Source: Streptomyces sp. NBC_01016 (lineage in GTDB: Bacteria; Actinomycetota; Actinomycetes; Streptomycetales; Streptomycetaceae). Taken from it: a DNA stretch of 64,000 bases. The DNA lies in assembly GCF_026341035.1 (NCBI RefSeq), contig NZ_JAPEOQ010000001.1, positions 2,046,001 through 2,110,000 on the forward strand, in the 5' to 3' direction. A program made the position numbers and the translations under genes. Numbering within the stretch: the stretch's first letter is position 1; every line of letters begins with the position of its first letter. Under the pieces are notes generated by a model, which made no database searches, was not told where the DNA came from, and was given only the letters and a program-made list of their open reading frames with translations. This document shows, piece after piece, positions 35,226 to 43,962 of this stretch.

Positions 35226-36536
35226 TCAGAAGTACGTGCGGATGTAGTCGACGACCGTGCCGTCGGACTCCACCAGGGGAATCAGCTGCCACTTGTCGAA
35301 CGACGTGCACGGGTGCGAGAGGCCCATGCCGAGCCAGTCGCCCACCTCCACGTCGGCCCCCGGCTCCGTACGCACCCAACCGTGCTGGTCGGAGAGGCCC
35401 GTCACCGCGATGCCCGCGGCCTCGCGGACCTCGCCCGTCCGCGCGTCCCGGACGACCTGCGCCTCGGGCAGGTCGATGTCGTACGCGGCGTCCCGCTTGC
35501 CGGCGTTGGTGAAGGCCTGGCCGTCGTTGGGCCGCGAGACGAACTGTGCCCACAGCCGGAACGCCGGCTCCAGCGCGCCCTCCTCCGGGACCCGGTTGAA
35601 CGGGGTCAGGTGCCGGTAGTGGCCGTCGTCGTGCGAGACGTACGCGCCGGAGCGGAGCAACTTGAGGACGGGGGTGGTCAGTTCGGGGATTTCCGCGAAG
35701 ACGTCCGCCACCGCGTCGAACCATGCGGAGCCGCCCGCGCTCACCACGATCTCGTCGAGGCCCGCGAAGCGCTCCGCCTTGTCGAACTCCGCCGCGAGCC
35801 CGACGAGTCGGCGCAGCCAGGCGCGCACCCGCTCGCCGTCGGCGTCCGGCACCTCGCCCTCGTAGCCCGCGACGCCGACCAGGCGAAGGGCCGAAGCGTC
35901 GGCCACCGCGTCCGCGATCGCCGCGCAGTCCGCCTCGGTACGGGCACCGGTGCGCGCGCCGTCGCCCGCGCCCAGCTCCACGACCACGTCGACCGGTCGG
36001 CCCGCTCCGGCCTCCGCCAGCGCCGCCTGCATCAGTTCCACGCCGCGCACGGAGTCGACGTAGCAGATGAAGCGGAAGGACGGGTCGGCGTCGAGTTCGG
36101 AGGAGAGCCACTTCAGCGCCGCAGCGTCCACCAGCTCGTTCGCCAGGAAGATGCGGTCGATGCCGAACTCCCGCGCCACACGCACCTGGTGGGGCACGGC
36201 GAGGGTGATGCCCCACGCGCCGTGCTCCAGCTGCCGGTGGAAGAGCTGCGGGGCCATCGACGTCTTGCCGTGCGGGGCGAAGGCGAGGCCGTGGCGGACG
36301 GAGTAGGTCTCCATGAGCGCGAGGTTGTGCTCGAGGCGCTCGGCGGAGAGGGCGAGGACGGGCGTGGTGAAGCCGTCCGTGAAGAGGTTCAGGCGGCGGG
36401 CTGCCAGCTCGCCGATCGTCGCGCCGTCGGCCTCGGGAGGCAGTCCCTTGAAGCGGAAGTCCACCCGCTCCGTCGCCAGCTCCTCAAGACGAGCGATACG
36501 GCGCTCGACGGCATTGTCGGCGTTCTGGGCGGTCAC
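35226..36536 (-). CDS. PLP-dependent amino acid deaminase (D-serine-dehydratase / D-threonine-aldolase fold)
   Basis: 436-aa fold-type III PLP protein. The PLP lysine is in APHGKTSMAPQL, and the C-terminal metal-binding type His/Cys are in GLSDQHGWV and GLSHPCTSFDKW. Relatives are eukaryotic D-serine deaminase (DSD) and D-threonine aldolase; database names are usually amino acid deaminase. Start is GTG 36536 after GGAGGAGG. It shares a divergent promoter region with the kinase-iclR operon, and a Rid gene in that operon would clear the enamine product. Confidence 0.85.
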   Translation of the reverse strand: MTAQNADNAVERRIARLEELATERVDFRFKGLPPEADGATIGELAARRLNLFTDGFTTPVLALSAERLEHNLALMETYSVRHGLAFAPHGKTSMAPQLFHRQLEHGAWGITLAVPHQVRVAREFGIDRIFLANELVDAAALKWLSSELDADPSFRFICYVDSVRGVELMQAALAEAGAGRPVDVVVELGAGDGARTGARTEADCAAIADAVADASALRLVGVAGYEGEVPDADGERVRAWLRRLVGLAAEFDKAERFAGLDEIVVSAGGSAWFDAVADVFAEIPELTTPVLKLLRSGAYVSHDDGHYRHLTPFNRVPEEGALEPAFRLWAQFVSRPNDGQAFTNAGKRDAAYDIDLPEAQVVRDARTGEVREAAGIAVTGLSDQHGWVRTEPGADVEVGDWLGMGLSHPCTSFDKWQLIPLVESDGTVVDYIRTYF

Positions 36537-36556
36537 GGCGCCTCCTCCAGGCAGCC

Positions 36557-36575
36557 CGTTGCACTATTTGCAACG
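36557..36575. promoter_or_regulatory. CGTTGCA-5-TGCAACG inverted repeat, predicted IclR operator
   Basis: Perfect 7-bp arms, 5-bp spacer, in the 133-bp divergent region between the deaminase and the pfkB-iclR-rid-gntP genes. TTGCA/TGCAA dyads of this size are typical of IclR-family sites. Confidence 0.7.
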
Positions 36576-36669
36576 GTCATTGCGTATGTCGCTTCATGCT
36601 GTCTAACATCCGAGCCAACGTCGGGTCAACGAAGCCCGAAGTCCCCTGCCGCGAGGAGTGCGACCCACC

Positions 36670-37728
36670 GTGACCGCCACCGGACCCGCAGTACCGACCA
36701 GCGCCAACGATGTAGTCGCGCTCGGCGAGTCCATGGTCACGTTCCGGCCCACCGTGCCGGGGCGGCTCGCCGACGTGCCCTCGTTCGATCGCGGGATCGG
36801 CGGCGCCGAGTCCAACGTGGCGTGCGTGCTCGCCGCCGCCGGGCACCGGGCCGCGTGGGTCAGCCGGGTCGGCGCCGACGGGTTCGGCGACCACCTCGTG
36901 GAGGCCATCGGCGCGTACGGCGTCGACACCTCCGCCGTACGCCGCGATCTGCACCGGCCCACCGGCATCTACTTCCGCACGGCGGGCGACCGGGCCACCG
37001 CCGCCCACGAGGTCGCCTACTACCGCGCCGGGTCCGCCGCCTCCGCGATGTCCACCGTCAACCTGGACCTCGACGCGCTGCGCTCCGGCCGGATCCTGCA
37101 CCTGTCCGGGATCACCGCCGCGCTCTCCGCCGGCTGCCTCGACCTGCTGCGCGAGCTGACCGCTCCGCGCGCGGGCCGCCCCCTCGTCTCCTTCGACGTC
37201 AACTACCGGCCCGGCCTGTGGTCCGGCTCCGCCGAGGGCCCCGACGTACTCCTGGAGCTCGCGCGCGGCGCCGACATCGTGTTCGTCGGCGACGACGAGG
37301 CCGAGGACGCCTGGGGCATCACCGGCGGACCCGACGCGATCAGGGAGGCGCTGCCCGAGCCCGCGCTGCTCGTCGTCAAGCGGGGCGCCGACGGCGCGAT
37401 CGCGTACGACGCCGACGGACGCCACGAGGAACCCTCCCCGCGCGTCGACGTCGTCGCCGCCGTCGGCGCGGGCGATGCCTTCGCCGCCGGATTCCTCTCC
37501 GCCACGCTGCGCGAACTGCCCGTCGCCGAACGCCTTCGGCACGGCCACCTCTGGGCCGCCGTCGCCCTCACCGAGCCCGGCGACCTCGCCGCGCCCCCGA
37601 GCCGCGCCCGGGCGGACCGCCTGGTCGGCCTCGACGCCGCGCAGTGGGGGACACTGCACCTCGGCCCCGGTTGGGCAGCAGCCGACGCAGCCGACAGCGG
37701 GGCCGCCGAGGAGGTACGTACGCCATGA
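36670..37728 (+). CDS. PfkB-family carbohydrate kinase (2-keto-3-deoxygluconate-kinase-like)
   Basis: 352-aa ribokinase-fold kinase. The N-terminal VVALGESMVTFRP, the substrate region RGIGGAESNVACVLAAAGH and the C-terminal anion hole GAGDAFAAGFL (catalytic Asp) are clear. It resembles KDG kinases but its true substrate in this D-amino-acid setting is puzzling. Start GTG 36670; an in-frame GTG at 36658 is possible. The stop overlaps the IclR ATG. Confidence 0.87.
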   Translation: MTATGPAVPTSANDVVALGESMVTFRPTVPGRLADVPSFDRGIGGAESNVACVLAAAGHRAAWVSRVGADGFGDHLVEAIGAYGVDTSAVRRDLHRPTGIYFRTAGDRATAAHEVAYYRAGSAASAMSTVNLDLDALRSGRILHLSGITAALSAGCLDLLRELTAPRAGRPLVSFDVNYRPGLWSGSAEGPDVLLELARGADIVFVGDDEAEDAWGITGGPDAIREALPEPALLVVKRGADGAIAYDADGRHEEPSPRVDVVAAVGAGDAFAAGFLSATLRELPVAERLRHGHLWAAVALTEPGDLAAPPSRARADRLVGLDAAQWGTLHLGPGWAAADAADSGAAEEVRTP

Positions 37729-38474
37729 GCCAGACCGTCGACCGCGCGCTCAGCATCCTGCCGCTGCTCGCCGAGGGACCCGCCGACCTGGGCCAGGTCG
37801 CCGACCGCCTCGACGTGCACAAGTCCACGGCCATGCGCCTGCTGCGCACTCTCCACGAGCACGGCCTGGTCTACCGCCAGTCCGACCAGCGCTACCGGCT
37901 CGGCGCCCGCCTCTTCGCGCTCGCCCAGGAAGCCGTCGAGAACCTCGACGTCCGCGAGATCGCCCACCCCCACCTCGTCGAACTCAACGAGAAGGTCGGG
38001 CACACCATCCACCTCGCCGTGTACGCGGAGAACGAGGTCCTCTACATCGACAAGGTCGAGAGCCGCTACCCGGTGCGCATGTACTCGCGCGTCGGCAAGC
38101 CGGTCGCCATCACCGTGGCCGCCGTCGCCAAGCTGCTGCTCGCCGACCTGTCCGAGTCCGAGCGCCGCGCCGTCGCGGAGAAGCTCGACTACCCCATGTA
38201 CACGTCCCGTTCCACCCCCAACTCCGCGGCTTTCCTGCGGGAGTTGGAGAAGGTGCGCGAACAGGGCTGGGCCACCGACCTCGGTGGCCACGAGGAGTCC
38301 ATCAACTGCGTCGGCGCCCCCATCCGCGGCGCGGACGGCCGGGTCGTCGCCGCCATGTCGGTCTCCGCGCCGAATGTCGTCGTCACCGCCGAGGAACTCC
38401 TCACACTGCTCCCGCTGGTGCGCCGCACGGCGGAAGCCATCAGCCGGGACTACTCCGGGACCCCTCCGAAGTAA
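37725..38474 (+). CDS. IclR-family regulator of the D-amino-acid module
   Basis: 249 aa. The winged HTH is ADLGQVADRLDVHKSTAMRL, followed by a GAF-like effector domain (INCVGAPIRGADGRVVAAMS). Coupled to the kinase by ATGA. The inverted repeat between the two divergent arms is the likely operator, so this protein probably controls all six genes. The effector may be a D-amino or keto acid (inference). Confidence 0.9.
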   Translation: MSQTVDRALSILPLLAEGPADLGQVADRLDVHKSTAMRLLRTLHEHGLVYRQSDQRYRLGARLFALAQEAVENLDVREIAHPHLVELNEKVGHTIHLAVYAENEVLYIDKVESRYPVRMYSRVGKPVAITVAAVAKLLLADLSESERRAVAEKLDYPMYTSRSTPNSAAFLRELEKVREQGWATDLGGHEESINCVGAPIRGADGRVVAAMSVSAPNVVVTAEELLTLLPLVRRTAEAISRDYSGTPPK

Positions 38475-38475
38475 G

Positions 38476-38505
38476 CCCCCAAGTAACACACCCCCCAAGT
38501 AACAC
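38476..38505 (+). repeat. 14-bp direct repeat between iclR and rid
   Basis: CCCCCAAGTAACAC occurs at 38476 and 38492 (16-bp period), just before the rid ribosome site. Confidence 0.7.
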
Positions 38506-38528
38506 CCCTCAAAGAAGGACCAGTTCAC

Positions 38529-38939
38529 ATGTCTGAGAAGACCGCGCTCACGCCCGCCACCCACACGACCCCGCCGGCGAAGTTCTCGCACGGCGTCAAG
38601 AAGGGCAACATCCTTCAGGTCGCCGGCCAGGTCGGCTTCCTGCCGGCCGAGGAGGGCAAGGCCCCGACCCCCGCGGGCCCGACCCTCAAGGAGCAGACCC
38701 TCCAGACGTTCGCCAACGTCAAGGCGATCCTCGAAGAGGGCGGCGCGAGCTGGGACGACGTCATGATGATGCGCGTCTACCTGACGGACGTCGACCACTT
38801 CGCCGAGATGAACGCCATCTACAACGAGTACTTCGAGGAGCAGGGCCTCAAGGCCCCGGCCTCCGCCCGTACGACCGTCTACGTCGGTCTGCCCAAGGGC
38901 CTGCTCATCGAGATCGACGCGCTCGCCGTCCTGAGCTGA
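38529..38939 (+). CDS. Rid-family (YjgF/YER057c) enamine/imine deaminase
   Basis: 136 aa. Rid proteins hydrolyse reactive 2-aminoacrylate-type enamines released by PLP dehydratases. Family blocks visible are GNILQVAGQVGF and VYVGLPKGLLIEIDALA; the carboxylate-binding Arg of RidA is probably in SARTTVYVG. AAGAAGGAC precedes ATG 38529. Placement with a PLP deaminase is functionally logical. Confidence 0.9.
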   Translation: MSEKTALTPATHTTPPAKFSHGVKKGNILQVAGQVGFLPAEEGKAPTPAGPTLKEQTLQTFANVKAILEEGGASWDDVMMMRVYLTDVDHFAEMNAIYNEYFEEQGLKAPASARTTVYVGLPKGLLIEIDALAVLS

Positions 38940-38985
38940 ACCTCCTGAGCCCGCCCCCGGGCTCCCGCTCGTTCGCACGTCGTCA

Positions 38986-39017
38986 CGGAGCGGCGCCCCT
39001 GTGGGTGCGCCGCTCCG
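38986..39017 (+). terminator. Hairpin between rid and gntP
   Basis: CGGAGCGGCGC-10 nt-GCGCCGCTCCG, 11-bp perfect stem, no T-run. It may attenuate or process the message upstream of the permease. Confidence 0.55.
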
Positions 39018-39084
39018 CGATCCCCCCTGTCTGGAAACACTGAAAACGCCCCGCGCCCCCCCCCATGTACTTACGAGGTCAACG

Positions 39085-40566
39085 ATGTCCCCGTACGCCC
39101 CCCTCGCGTCCGCCGCCGCGGACCAGCCCGAGCACACCGGTGGTCTGCTCCTCCTGATACCCGGCACGGCCGGCCTGCTGACCGTTGCCGTCCTCGGCAT
39201 CGTGCTGCTGCTCTTCCTGATCATCAAGGCCAGGCTGCAGCCCTTCGTGGCCCTCCTGACGGTGTCCATCGCCGTCGGCCTCGCGGCCGGCCTCTCCGTC
39301 ACCGAACTCTTCGGCACCGTCCAGAAGTCCGACGTCACGTCCGTCATCGAGGACGGCATGGGCGGCACCCTCGGACATATCGCGATCATCATCGGCCTGG
39401 GCACCATGCTCGGCGCGATCCTCGAAGTCTCGGGCGGCGCCGAAGTGCTGGCGTCCCGCCTGATCCACCTCTTCGGCGAGAAGCGCGCCCCCGTCGCGAT
39501 GGGCCTCACCGGCCTCATCTTCGGCATCCCGGTCTTCTTCGACGTCGGCATCTTCGTGCTCGCGCCGATCGTCTACGCGGCCGCCAAGCGCGGCGGCAAG
39601 TCGATCCTGCTGTACTGCCTGCCGCTGCTCGCAGGCCTGTCGATGACCCACGCGTTCCTGCCCCCGCACCCGGGGCCCGTCGCCGCGGCCGGTCTGCTCC
39701 ACGTCGACCTCGGCTGGGTCATCCTCATGGGCATCGTCTGCGGCATCCCGGCCGTGCTCGCCGCGTGGGCCTGGGCCGCCTGGATCGGCAAGAAGATCTT
39801 CGTGCCGGTGCCGCAGGACATGGTCGAGGCCGCCGACGAGGCGAAGGCCGCGCTCGCCGATGAGCAGCGCAAGGACGGCATCACGCCCCGCGAGGACCCG
39901 GTTCCGCTCGGCATCGTCTTCACGATCATCGCCATCCCGCTGGTGCTGATCCTCGCCGCCACCTTCTCCTCGATCGCCATGGACCCGTCCACGGCCCGCT
40001 CGGTCATCGAGTTCTTCGGCAGCCCGTTCGTGGCGCTCACCCTCGCGCTGTTCGCCGCGTACTACCTGCTCGGCCTGCGCCGCGGCTGGTCCCGCAAGTC
40101 CCTGGAGACGGTGTCCACCGCGTCCCTGAAGCCGGTCGCCAACATCCTGCTCGTCGTCGGCGCCGGCGGCGTCTTCGGCGCGGTCCTTCAGGCCAGCGGC
40201 ATCGCGCAGGCGCTGTCCGACACGTTCAGCAGCATCGGTCTGCCGATCATGGTCCTGGCGTACCTGATCTCGCTGGTGCTGCGCGTCGCGCAGGGTTCGG
40301 CGACGGTCGCCATCGTCACCACGGCCGGCATCGTGGGCCCGCTGCTCCAGGCGGGCGACTACTCGCAGCCGTACACGGCCCTCGTCATCATGGCGATCTC
40401 GGCGGGCTCCATCTTCGCCTCGCACGTCAACGACGGCGGCTTCTGGATGGTCTCCAAGTACTTCGGGATCTCCGAGCGGGACACCCTGCGCTCGTGGACG
40501 GTCCTGGAGTCGGTCCTCTCGATCGCCGGGTTCGTGGTGGCCCTGTTGATCAGCTTCTTCGTCTAG
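39085..40566 (+). CDS. GntP-family permease (gluconate / D-serine type)
   Basis: 493 aa with 12 or more TM helices. The GntP signature region GIPVFFDVGIFVLAPIVYA and the conserved HAFLPPHPGPVAAA are clear. The family includes gluconate importers and the D-serine permease DsdX. Given its neighbours (D-aminoacylase, DSD-like deaminase, Rid), a D-amino-acid substrate is at least as likely as gluconate. ATG 39085 has GAGG seven bases upstream. Confidence 0.88.
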   Translation: MSPYAPLASAAADQPEHTGGLLLLIPGTAGLLTVAVLGIVLLLFLIIKARLQPFVALLTVSIAVGLAAGLSVTELFGTVQKSDVTSVIEDGMGGTLGHIAIIIGLGTMLGAILEVSGGAEVLASRLIHLFGEKRAPVAMGLTGLIFGIPVFFDVGIFVLAPIVYAAAKRGGKSILLYCLPLLAGLSMTHAFLPPHPGPVAAAGLLHVDLGWVILMGIVCGIPAVLAAWAWAAWIGKKIFVPVPQDMVEAADEAKAALADEQRKDGITPREDPVPLGIVFTIIAIPLVLILAATFSSIAMDPSTARSVIEFFGSPFVALTLALFAAYYLLGLRRGWSRKSLETVSTASLKPVANILLVVGAGGVFGAVLQASGIAQALSDTFSSIGLPIMVLAYLISLVLRVAQGSATVAIVTTAGIVGPLLQAGDYSQPYTALVIMAISAGSIFASHVNDGGFWMVSKYFGISERDTLRSWTVLESVLSIAGFVVALLISFFV

Positions 40567-40582
40567 CGTTTCCGTCGTGCAG

Positions 40583-40619
40583 CTGTGCCGCACCCACCCC
40601 TGGGGGAGGTGCGGCACAG
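40583..40619 (+). terminator. Terminator after gntP
   Basis: CTGTGCCGCACC-13 nt-GGTGCGGCACAG, 12-bp perfect stem. Confidence 0.75.
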
Positions 40620-40654
40620 GCTTGTCCGCCATACTTCCGCCCGTGGAGCAGCGT

Positions 40655-41194
40655 ATGGAGAACGAGAAGGTCACGCCCGTCACCGGTGCCGGCTTCGACC
40701 CGGCGCACATCCCTGGCCTGACGGCTCCCGCACGGCAGCCGGACGACGAGGTCACGGATGCCGATCAGACGCCGGAGGAGGTGACGACGACGCAGCCCGA
40801 AGCGCGGCCCGAGGAGCCCGAAGAGCCGGAAGCGGAAACGGAGACGGAAGCGGAAGCCGACGACTCCGCGGAGCCCGATGACACGGCGGATGCCGAAGAG
40901 GACGCCGCGGAGCCCGACGCCGACGCCCCCGTCATGGACGCCAAGGACCGCCGCGGCTCCATCACCGTCGACGCGACCGGCGTCCGTTTCACGCTCGACG
41001 ACCAGGAGGCCGACTTCACCTGGTCCGAGATCAGCGCGGTCGAGTACGGCACCGTCCGCAAGCGCCTCACGGTGACCGTCCACATGGCCAACAGCCGCTG
41101 GTTCCCGAACGACGTCGAGGCCCCCGACAAGACCCGTCTGGCCGAGTGGACGGACCAGCTGGACAAGGCCCTGGACACGTACTTCGAGGACTAG
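40655..41194 (+). CDS. Acidic-linker protein with PH-like C-terminal domain
   Basis: 179 aa. A long disordered N-terminal half, very rich in Glu/Asp/Pro/Thr (EEPEEPEAETETEAEADD), precedes a compact C-terminal ~80 residues (SITVDATGVRFTLDDQEADF; WSEISAVEYG) that look like a small PH/SH3-like beta fold. ATG 40655 has GGAG at seven bases. Function unknown; recurrent in Streptomyces as far as I recall. Confidence 0.75.
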   Translation: MENEKVTPVTGAGFDPAHIPGLTAPARQPDDEVTDADQTPEEVTTTQPEARPEEPEEPEAETETEAEADDSAEPDDTADAEEDAAEPDADAPVMDAKDRRGSITVDATGVRFTLDDQEADFTWSEISAVEYGTVRKRLTVTVHMANSRWFPNDVEAPDKTRLAEWTDQLDKALDTYFED

Positions 41195-41256
41195 TCGGGC
41201 AGTTGGTGGTGACGCCCCTCTTGCCAGAGCGGTGACTTTGCGCACCCTTGGTGTTC

Positions 41257-42588
41257 ATGGCCGACACCACGGGCACCCCAGGAACCGGCGTCACCACCTC
41301 CTCCGACTCGCACCCCCGAAAGTCCAGCTGGAAATACATCGGCCCCGGCATCGTCGTCGCCGCGACGGGCGTCGGGGCGGGCGACCTCGTCGCCACCCTC
41401 ATCGCTGGCAGCAACTTCGGCTACACCCTGCTCTGGGCCGCGGTCCTCGGCTGCGTCGTCAAGATCAGCCTCGCGGAGGCGGCGGGCCGCTGGCACCTGG
41501 CGACGGGCCGCACCCTCTTCGACGGTTGGTCGAGCCTCGGCAAGTGGACCACGTACTTCTTCGTGATCTACGTGGTGATCTGGGGCTTCGTGTACGGCGC
41601 GGCCGCGATGTCGTCGAGCGGGCTGCCCCTTCAGGCGCTGTTCCCCGACGTGTTCCCCGCCGACTGGTCGATCAAGCCGTGGGCGATCCTGTCCGGCGTG
41701 GTCGGCCTGGTCTTCGTCTGGCTGAACAAGTACAGCGTCTTCGAGAAGGTCATGACGGTGCTCGTCGGCGTCATGTTCGTCGTCACCGTCTATCTGGCGA
41801 TCCGCGTCACCCCGCATCTCGGCGACGCCTTCGCGGGCCTGCTCCCGGTGCTGCCCGACGAGAAGGACTCGATCCTCAACACGCTCGGTCTGATCGGCGG
41901 CGTCGGCGGCACCATCACCCTTGCCGCGTACGGCTATTGGGTCAACGCGAAGGGCTGGACGAACAGCTCCTGGATGAAGGTGATGCGCCTCGACAATCGG
42001 GTCGCGTACATCACCACCGGCATCTTCGTCGTGGCGATGCTGTTCGTCGGCGCGGAGCTGCTGCACGCGTCCCACACGGCGATCGCCGAGGGCGACAAGG
42101 GTCTGGTGGACCTCTCCAAGATCCTTGAGGCCCAGTACGGTGTGGCGACGGCGAAGATGTTCCTCATCGGCTTCTTCGCGACGTCCTTCACCTCGCTGAT
42201 CGGCGTCTGGCACGGAGTGAGCCTGATGTTCGCCGACTTCGTCGAGCGCTACCGGCTCTCCCGCGTCGTCACCGGCGAGGAAGTGGCGAGCGGCGACCGC
42301 GAGAAGGGCTGGCCGTTCCGCGGCTTCCTGCTGTGGATGACGTTCCCGCCGATCATCCTGCTCTTCCAGGGCCAGCCGTTCCGCCTGGTCATCATCTACG
42401 GAGTCCTTGGCGCGGCCTTCATGCCGTTCCTGGCGCTGACCCTGGTCTGGCTGCTGAACTCCTCGCGTACGCCTGCCAGTTGGCGCAACGGCTGGCTGAG
42501 CAACAGCATGCTGACCATCGCGGGCCTGCTGTTCGTCGTCCTGTGCGCGAAGCAGATCTGGGACCAGCCGTGGTCGGAGTTCTTCTGA
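41257..42588 (+). CDS. Nramp-related transporter lacking canonical metal-site motifs
   Basis: 443 aa, about 11 TM helices, with Nramp-like opening KYIGPGIVVAATGVGAGDLV. Canonical manganese/iron Nramps carry DPGN in TM1 and MPH in TM6. Here the TM1 unwound region reads TGVGAGDL and the TM6-like helix reads GTITLAAYGYWVNAKGW, so both metal-ligand motifs are absent. It may move Mg2+ or a non-metal solute, like other Nramp-related branches. ATG 41257 was chosen; a TTG at 41248 is in frame. No clear ribosome site. Confidence 0.8.
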   Translation: MADTTGTPGTGVTTSSDSHPRKSSWKYIGPGIVVAATGVGAGDLVATLIAGSNFGYTLLWAAVLGCVVKISLAEAAGRWHLATGRTLFDGWSSLGKWTTYFFVIYVVIWGFVYGAAAMSSSGLPLQALFPDVFPADWSIKPWAILSGVVGLVFVWLNKYSVFEKVMTVLVGVMFVVTVYLAIRVTPHLGDAFAGLLPVLPDEKDSILNTLGLIGGVGGTITLAAYGYWVNAKGWTNSSWMKVMRLDNRVAYITTGIFVVAMLFVGAELLHASHTAIAEGDKGLVDLSKILEAQYGVATAKMFLIGFFATSFTSLIGVWHGVSLMFADFVERYRLSRVVTGEEVASGDREKGWPFRGFLLWMTFPPIILLFQGQPFRLVIIYGVLGAAFMPFLALTLVWLLNSSRTPASWRNGWLSNSMLTIAGLLFVVLCAKQIWDQPWSEFF

Positions 42589-42618
42589 TCCGTACGGGGC
42601 CCGTACGGGCCCGGGTGC

Positions 42619-42652
42619 GGGCAGCGCCGCCGGGGGAGCGGCGGCGCTGCCC
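42619..42652. terminator. Bidirectional hairpin between transporter and chitinase
   Basis: GGGCAGCGCCGCC-8 nt-GGCGGCGCTGCCC, 13-bp perfect stem in a convergent gap. Confidence 0.8.
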
Positions 42653-42661
42653 GTCCGGGGG

Positions 42662-43681
42662 TCACATGGCGTCGACGTGCGGTCCCACGGTCGAGGACCA
42701 CGCGTTGCCGGAGGCCGCGTCCCAGTTGGTGGACCAGGTCATCGCGCCGCGCAGGCCCGGGTAGGTCTTCGAGGGCTTGAACGAACCGCAGTTGGTGCCC
42801 TTGGTGAGGCAGTCGAGGGCGTCGTTCACGACCGACGGGGCCACGTAGCCGCTGCCCGCCGCGCTCGACGAGGCCGGTGTGCCGATGCCGACCTGCGAGG
42901 GGTCGAGCCCGCCCTCGAGCTGGATGCAGGCGAGCGCCGTCAGGAAGTCCACCGAACCCTGGCTGTACACCTTGCCGTCGCAGCCCAGCATCGAACCGCT
43001 GTTGTAGTACTGCATGTTGACGACGGTGAGGATGTCCTTGACCGCGAGAGCCGTCTTGAAGTACTCGGCCGAGGTCGACTGCATGTCGATGGTCTGCGGC
43101 GCCATGGTGAGCACGAACCCGCTGCCCGCCTTGGCGGCCAGGGACTTCAACGCCTGTGACATGTAGGTGGAGTTGAGGCCGTTCTCCAGGTCGATGTCGA
43201 CCCCGTCGAACCCGTACTCCTGCATGAGCGCGTACACGGAGTCGGCGAAGTTGGTCGCGGAGGCCGCGTCGCTGACCTGGATGGTGCCCTTCTCGCCGCC
43301 GATCGAGATGACCACGGACTTCCCGGCCGCCTGCTTGGCCTTGATGTCGGCCTTGAAGGCGTCGTCCGTGTAGCCGCCGAGGCCCGCCGAGTCGAGCGTG
43401 AAGTCGACGGCGCCGGGCGTCGTGGTGGCGTCGGCGAAGGCGACGGCAACGATGTCGTACGCGTCCGGGACATCGGCGAGTTTCTGCACGGTCGCGCCGT
43501 TGTTGAAGTTCTGCCAGTAGCCGGTGACGGCGTGGGCCGGAACGGCGGCCGTGGAGCTTTCGGTCGTACTGGCCGCATTTGCCGTACTTGTCGTGGCGAG
43601 ACCGCCCACGGCGAGCGCCGCCGCCGTGAACGCGCCAAGAAGTACGCCGAGCCGGGACCGTCTGCGATGGGAATGCGCCAT
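42662..43681 (-). CDS. Secreted GH18 chitinase, single domain
   Basis: 339 aa. A signal peptide (SRLGVLLGAFTAAALAVGGL, then AxA) leads a GH18 barrel with the catalytic DxxDxDxE in FDGVDIDLEN, the SxGG strand VVISIGGE, and MQYYN and MTWSTNWD near the C-terminus. No chitin-binding module is present. It hydrolyses chitin outside the cell. ATG 43681 follows GGAGGAAGAA; a longer frame upstream crosses the promoter and is rejected. A DasR-type site in the promoter implies control by N-acetylglucosamine. Confidence 0.92.
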   Translation of the reverse strand: MAHSHRRRSRLGVLLGAFTAAALAVGGLATTSTANAASTTESSTAAVPAHAVTGYWQNFNNGATVQKLADVPDAYDIVAVAFADATTTPGAVDFTLDSAGLGGYTDDAFKADIKAKQAAGKSVVISIGGEKGTIQVSDAASATNFADSVYALMQEYGFDGVDIDLENGLNSTYMSQALKSLAAKAGSGFVLTMAPQTIDMQSTSAEYFKTALAVKDILTVVNMQYYNSGSMLGCDGKVYSQGSVDFLTALACIQLEGGLDPSQVGIGTPASSSAAGSGYVAPSVVNDALDCLTKGTNCGSFKPSKTYPGLRGAMTWSTNWDAASGNAWSSTVGPHVDAM

Positions 43682-43765
43682 TTCTTCCTCCAAGTGGGGG
43701 GAGGTCTCCCGGCACCGAAGTGGGGGAGAAGTGGGGGGAGTTGAGGAAGCAGCTGCTGGCCGTAC

Positions 43766-43794
43766 AAACTGGTCCAGACCATTGGACTTGTCAA
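43766..43794 (-). promoter_or_regulatory. Chitinase promoter with DasR-responsive (dre) element
   Basis: ACTGGTCCAGACCATT (43768-43783) matches the dre consensus ACTGGTCTAGACCACT at 14 of 16 positions. It overlaps the spacer between minus-strand TTGACA (43794-43789) and CAGTTT (43771-43766), 17 bp apart. Confidence 0.8.
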
Positions 43795-43962
43795 GGGTTG
43801 TCACCGGCGCTTCTTCGCCAACCCGCCCCCGACTCGCCCCCATCGCCCCGTGAACAGTGCGAAGTGGGGTGTTGCGGGGCGGCTGCGTGGATATGGTGCT
43901 CAGGCAGCGGCACCGCGAGGTGCTGCTGGAGGGACGCAGAGCGACGACCGGGGGGTTCACGC

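Noticed and set aside
37203..39551. Long minus-strand frame across pfkB-iclR-rid
   Set aside because: Antisense to four well-supported genes, low-complexity translation.
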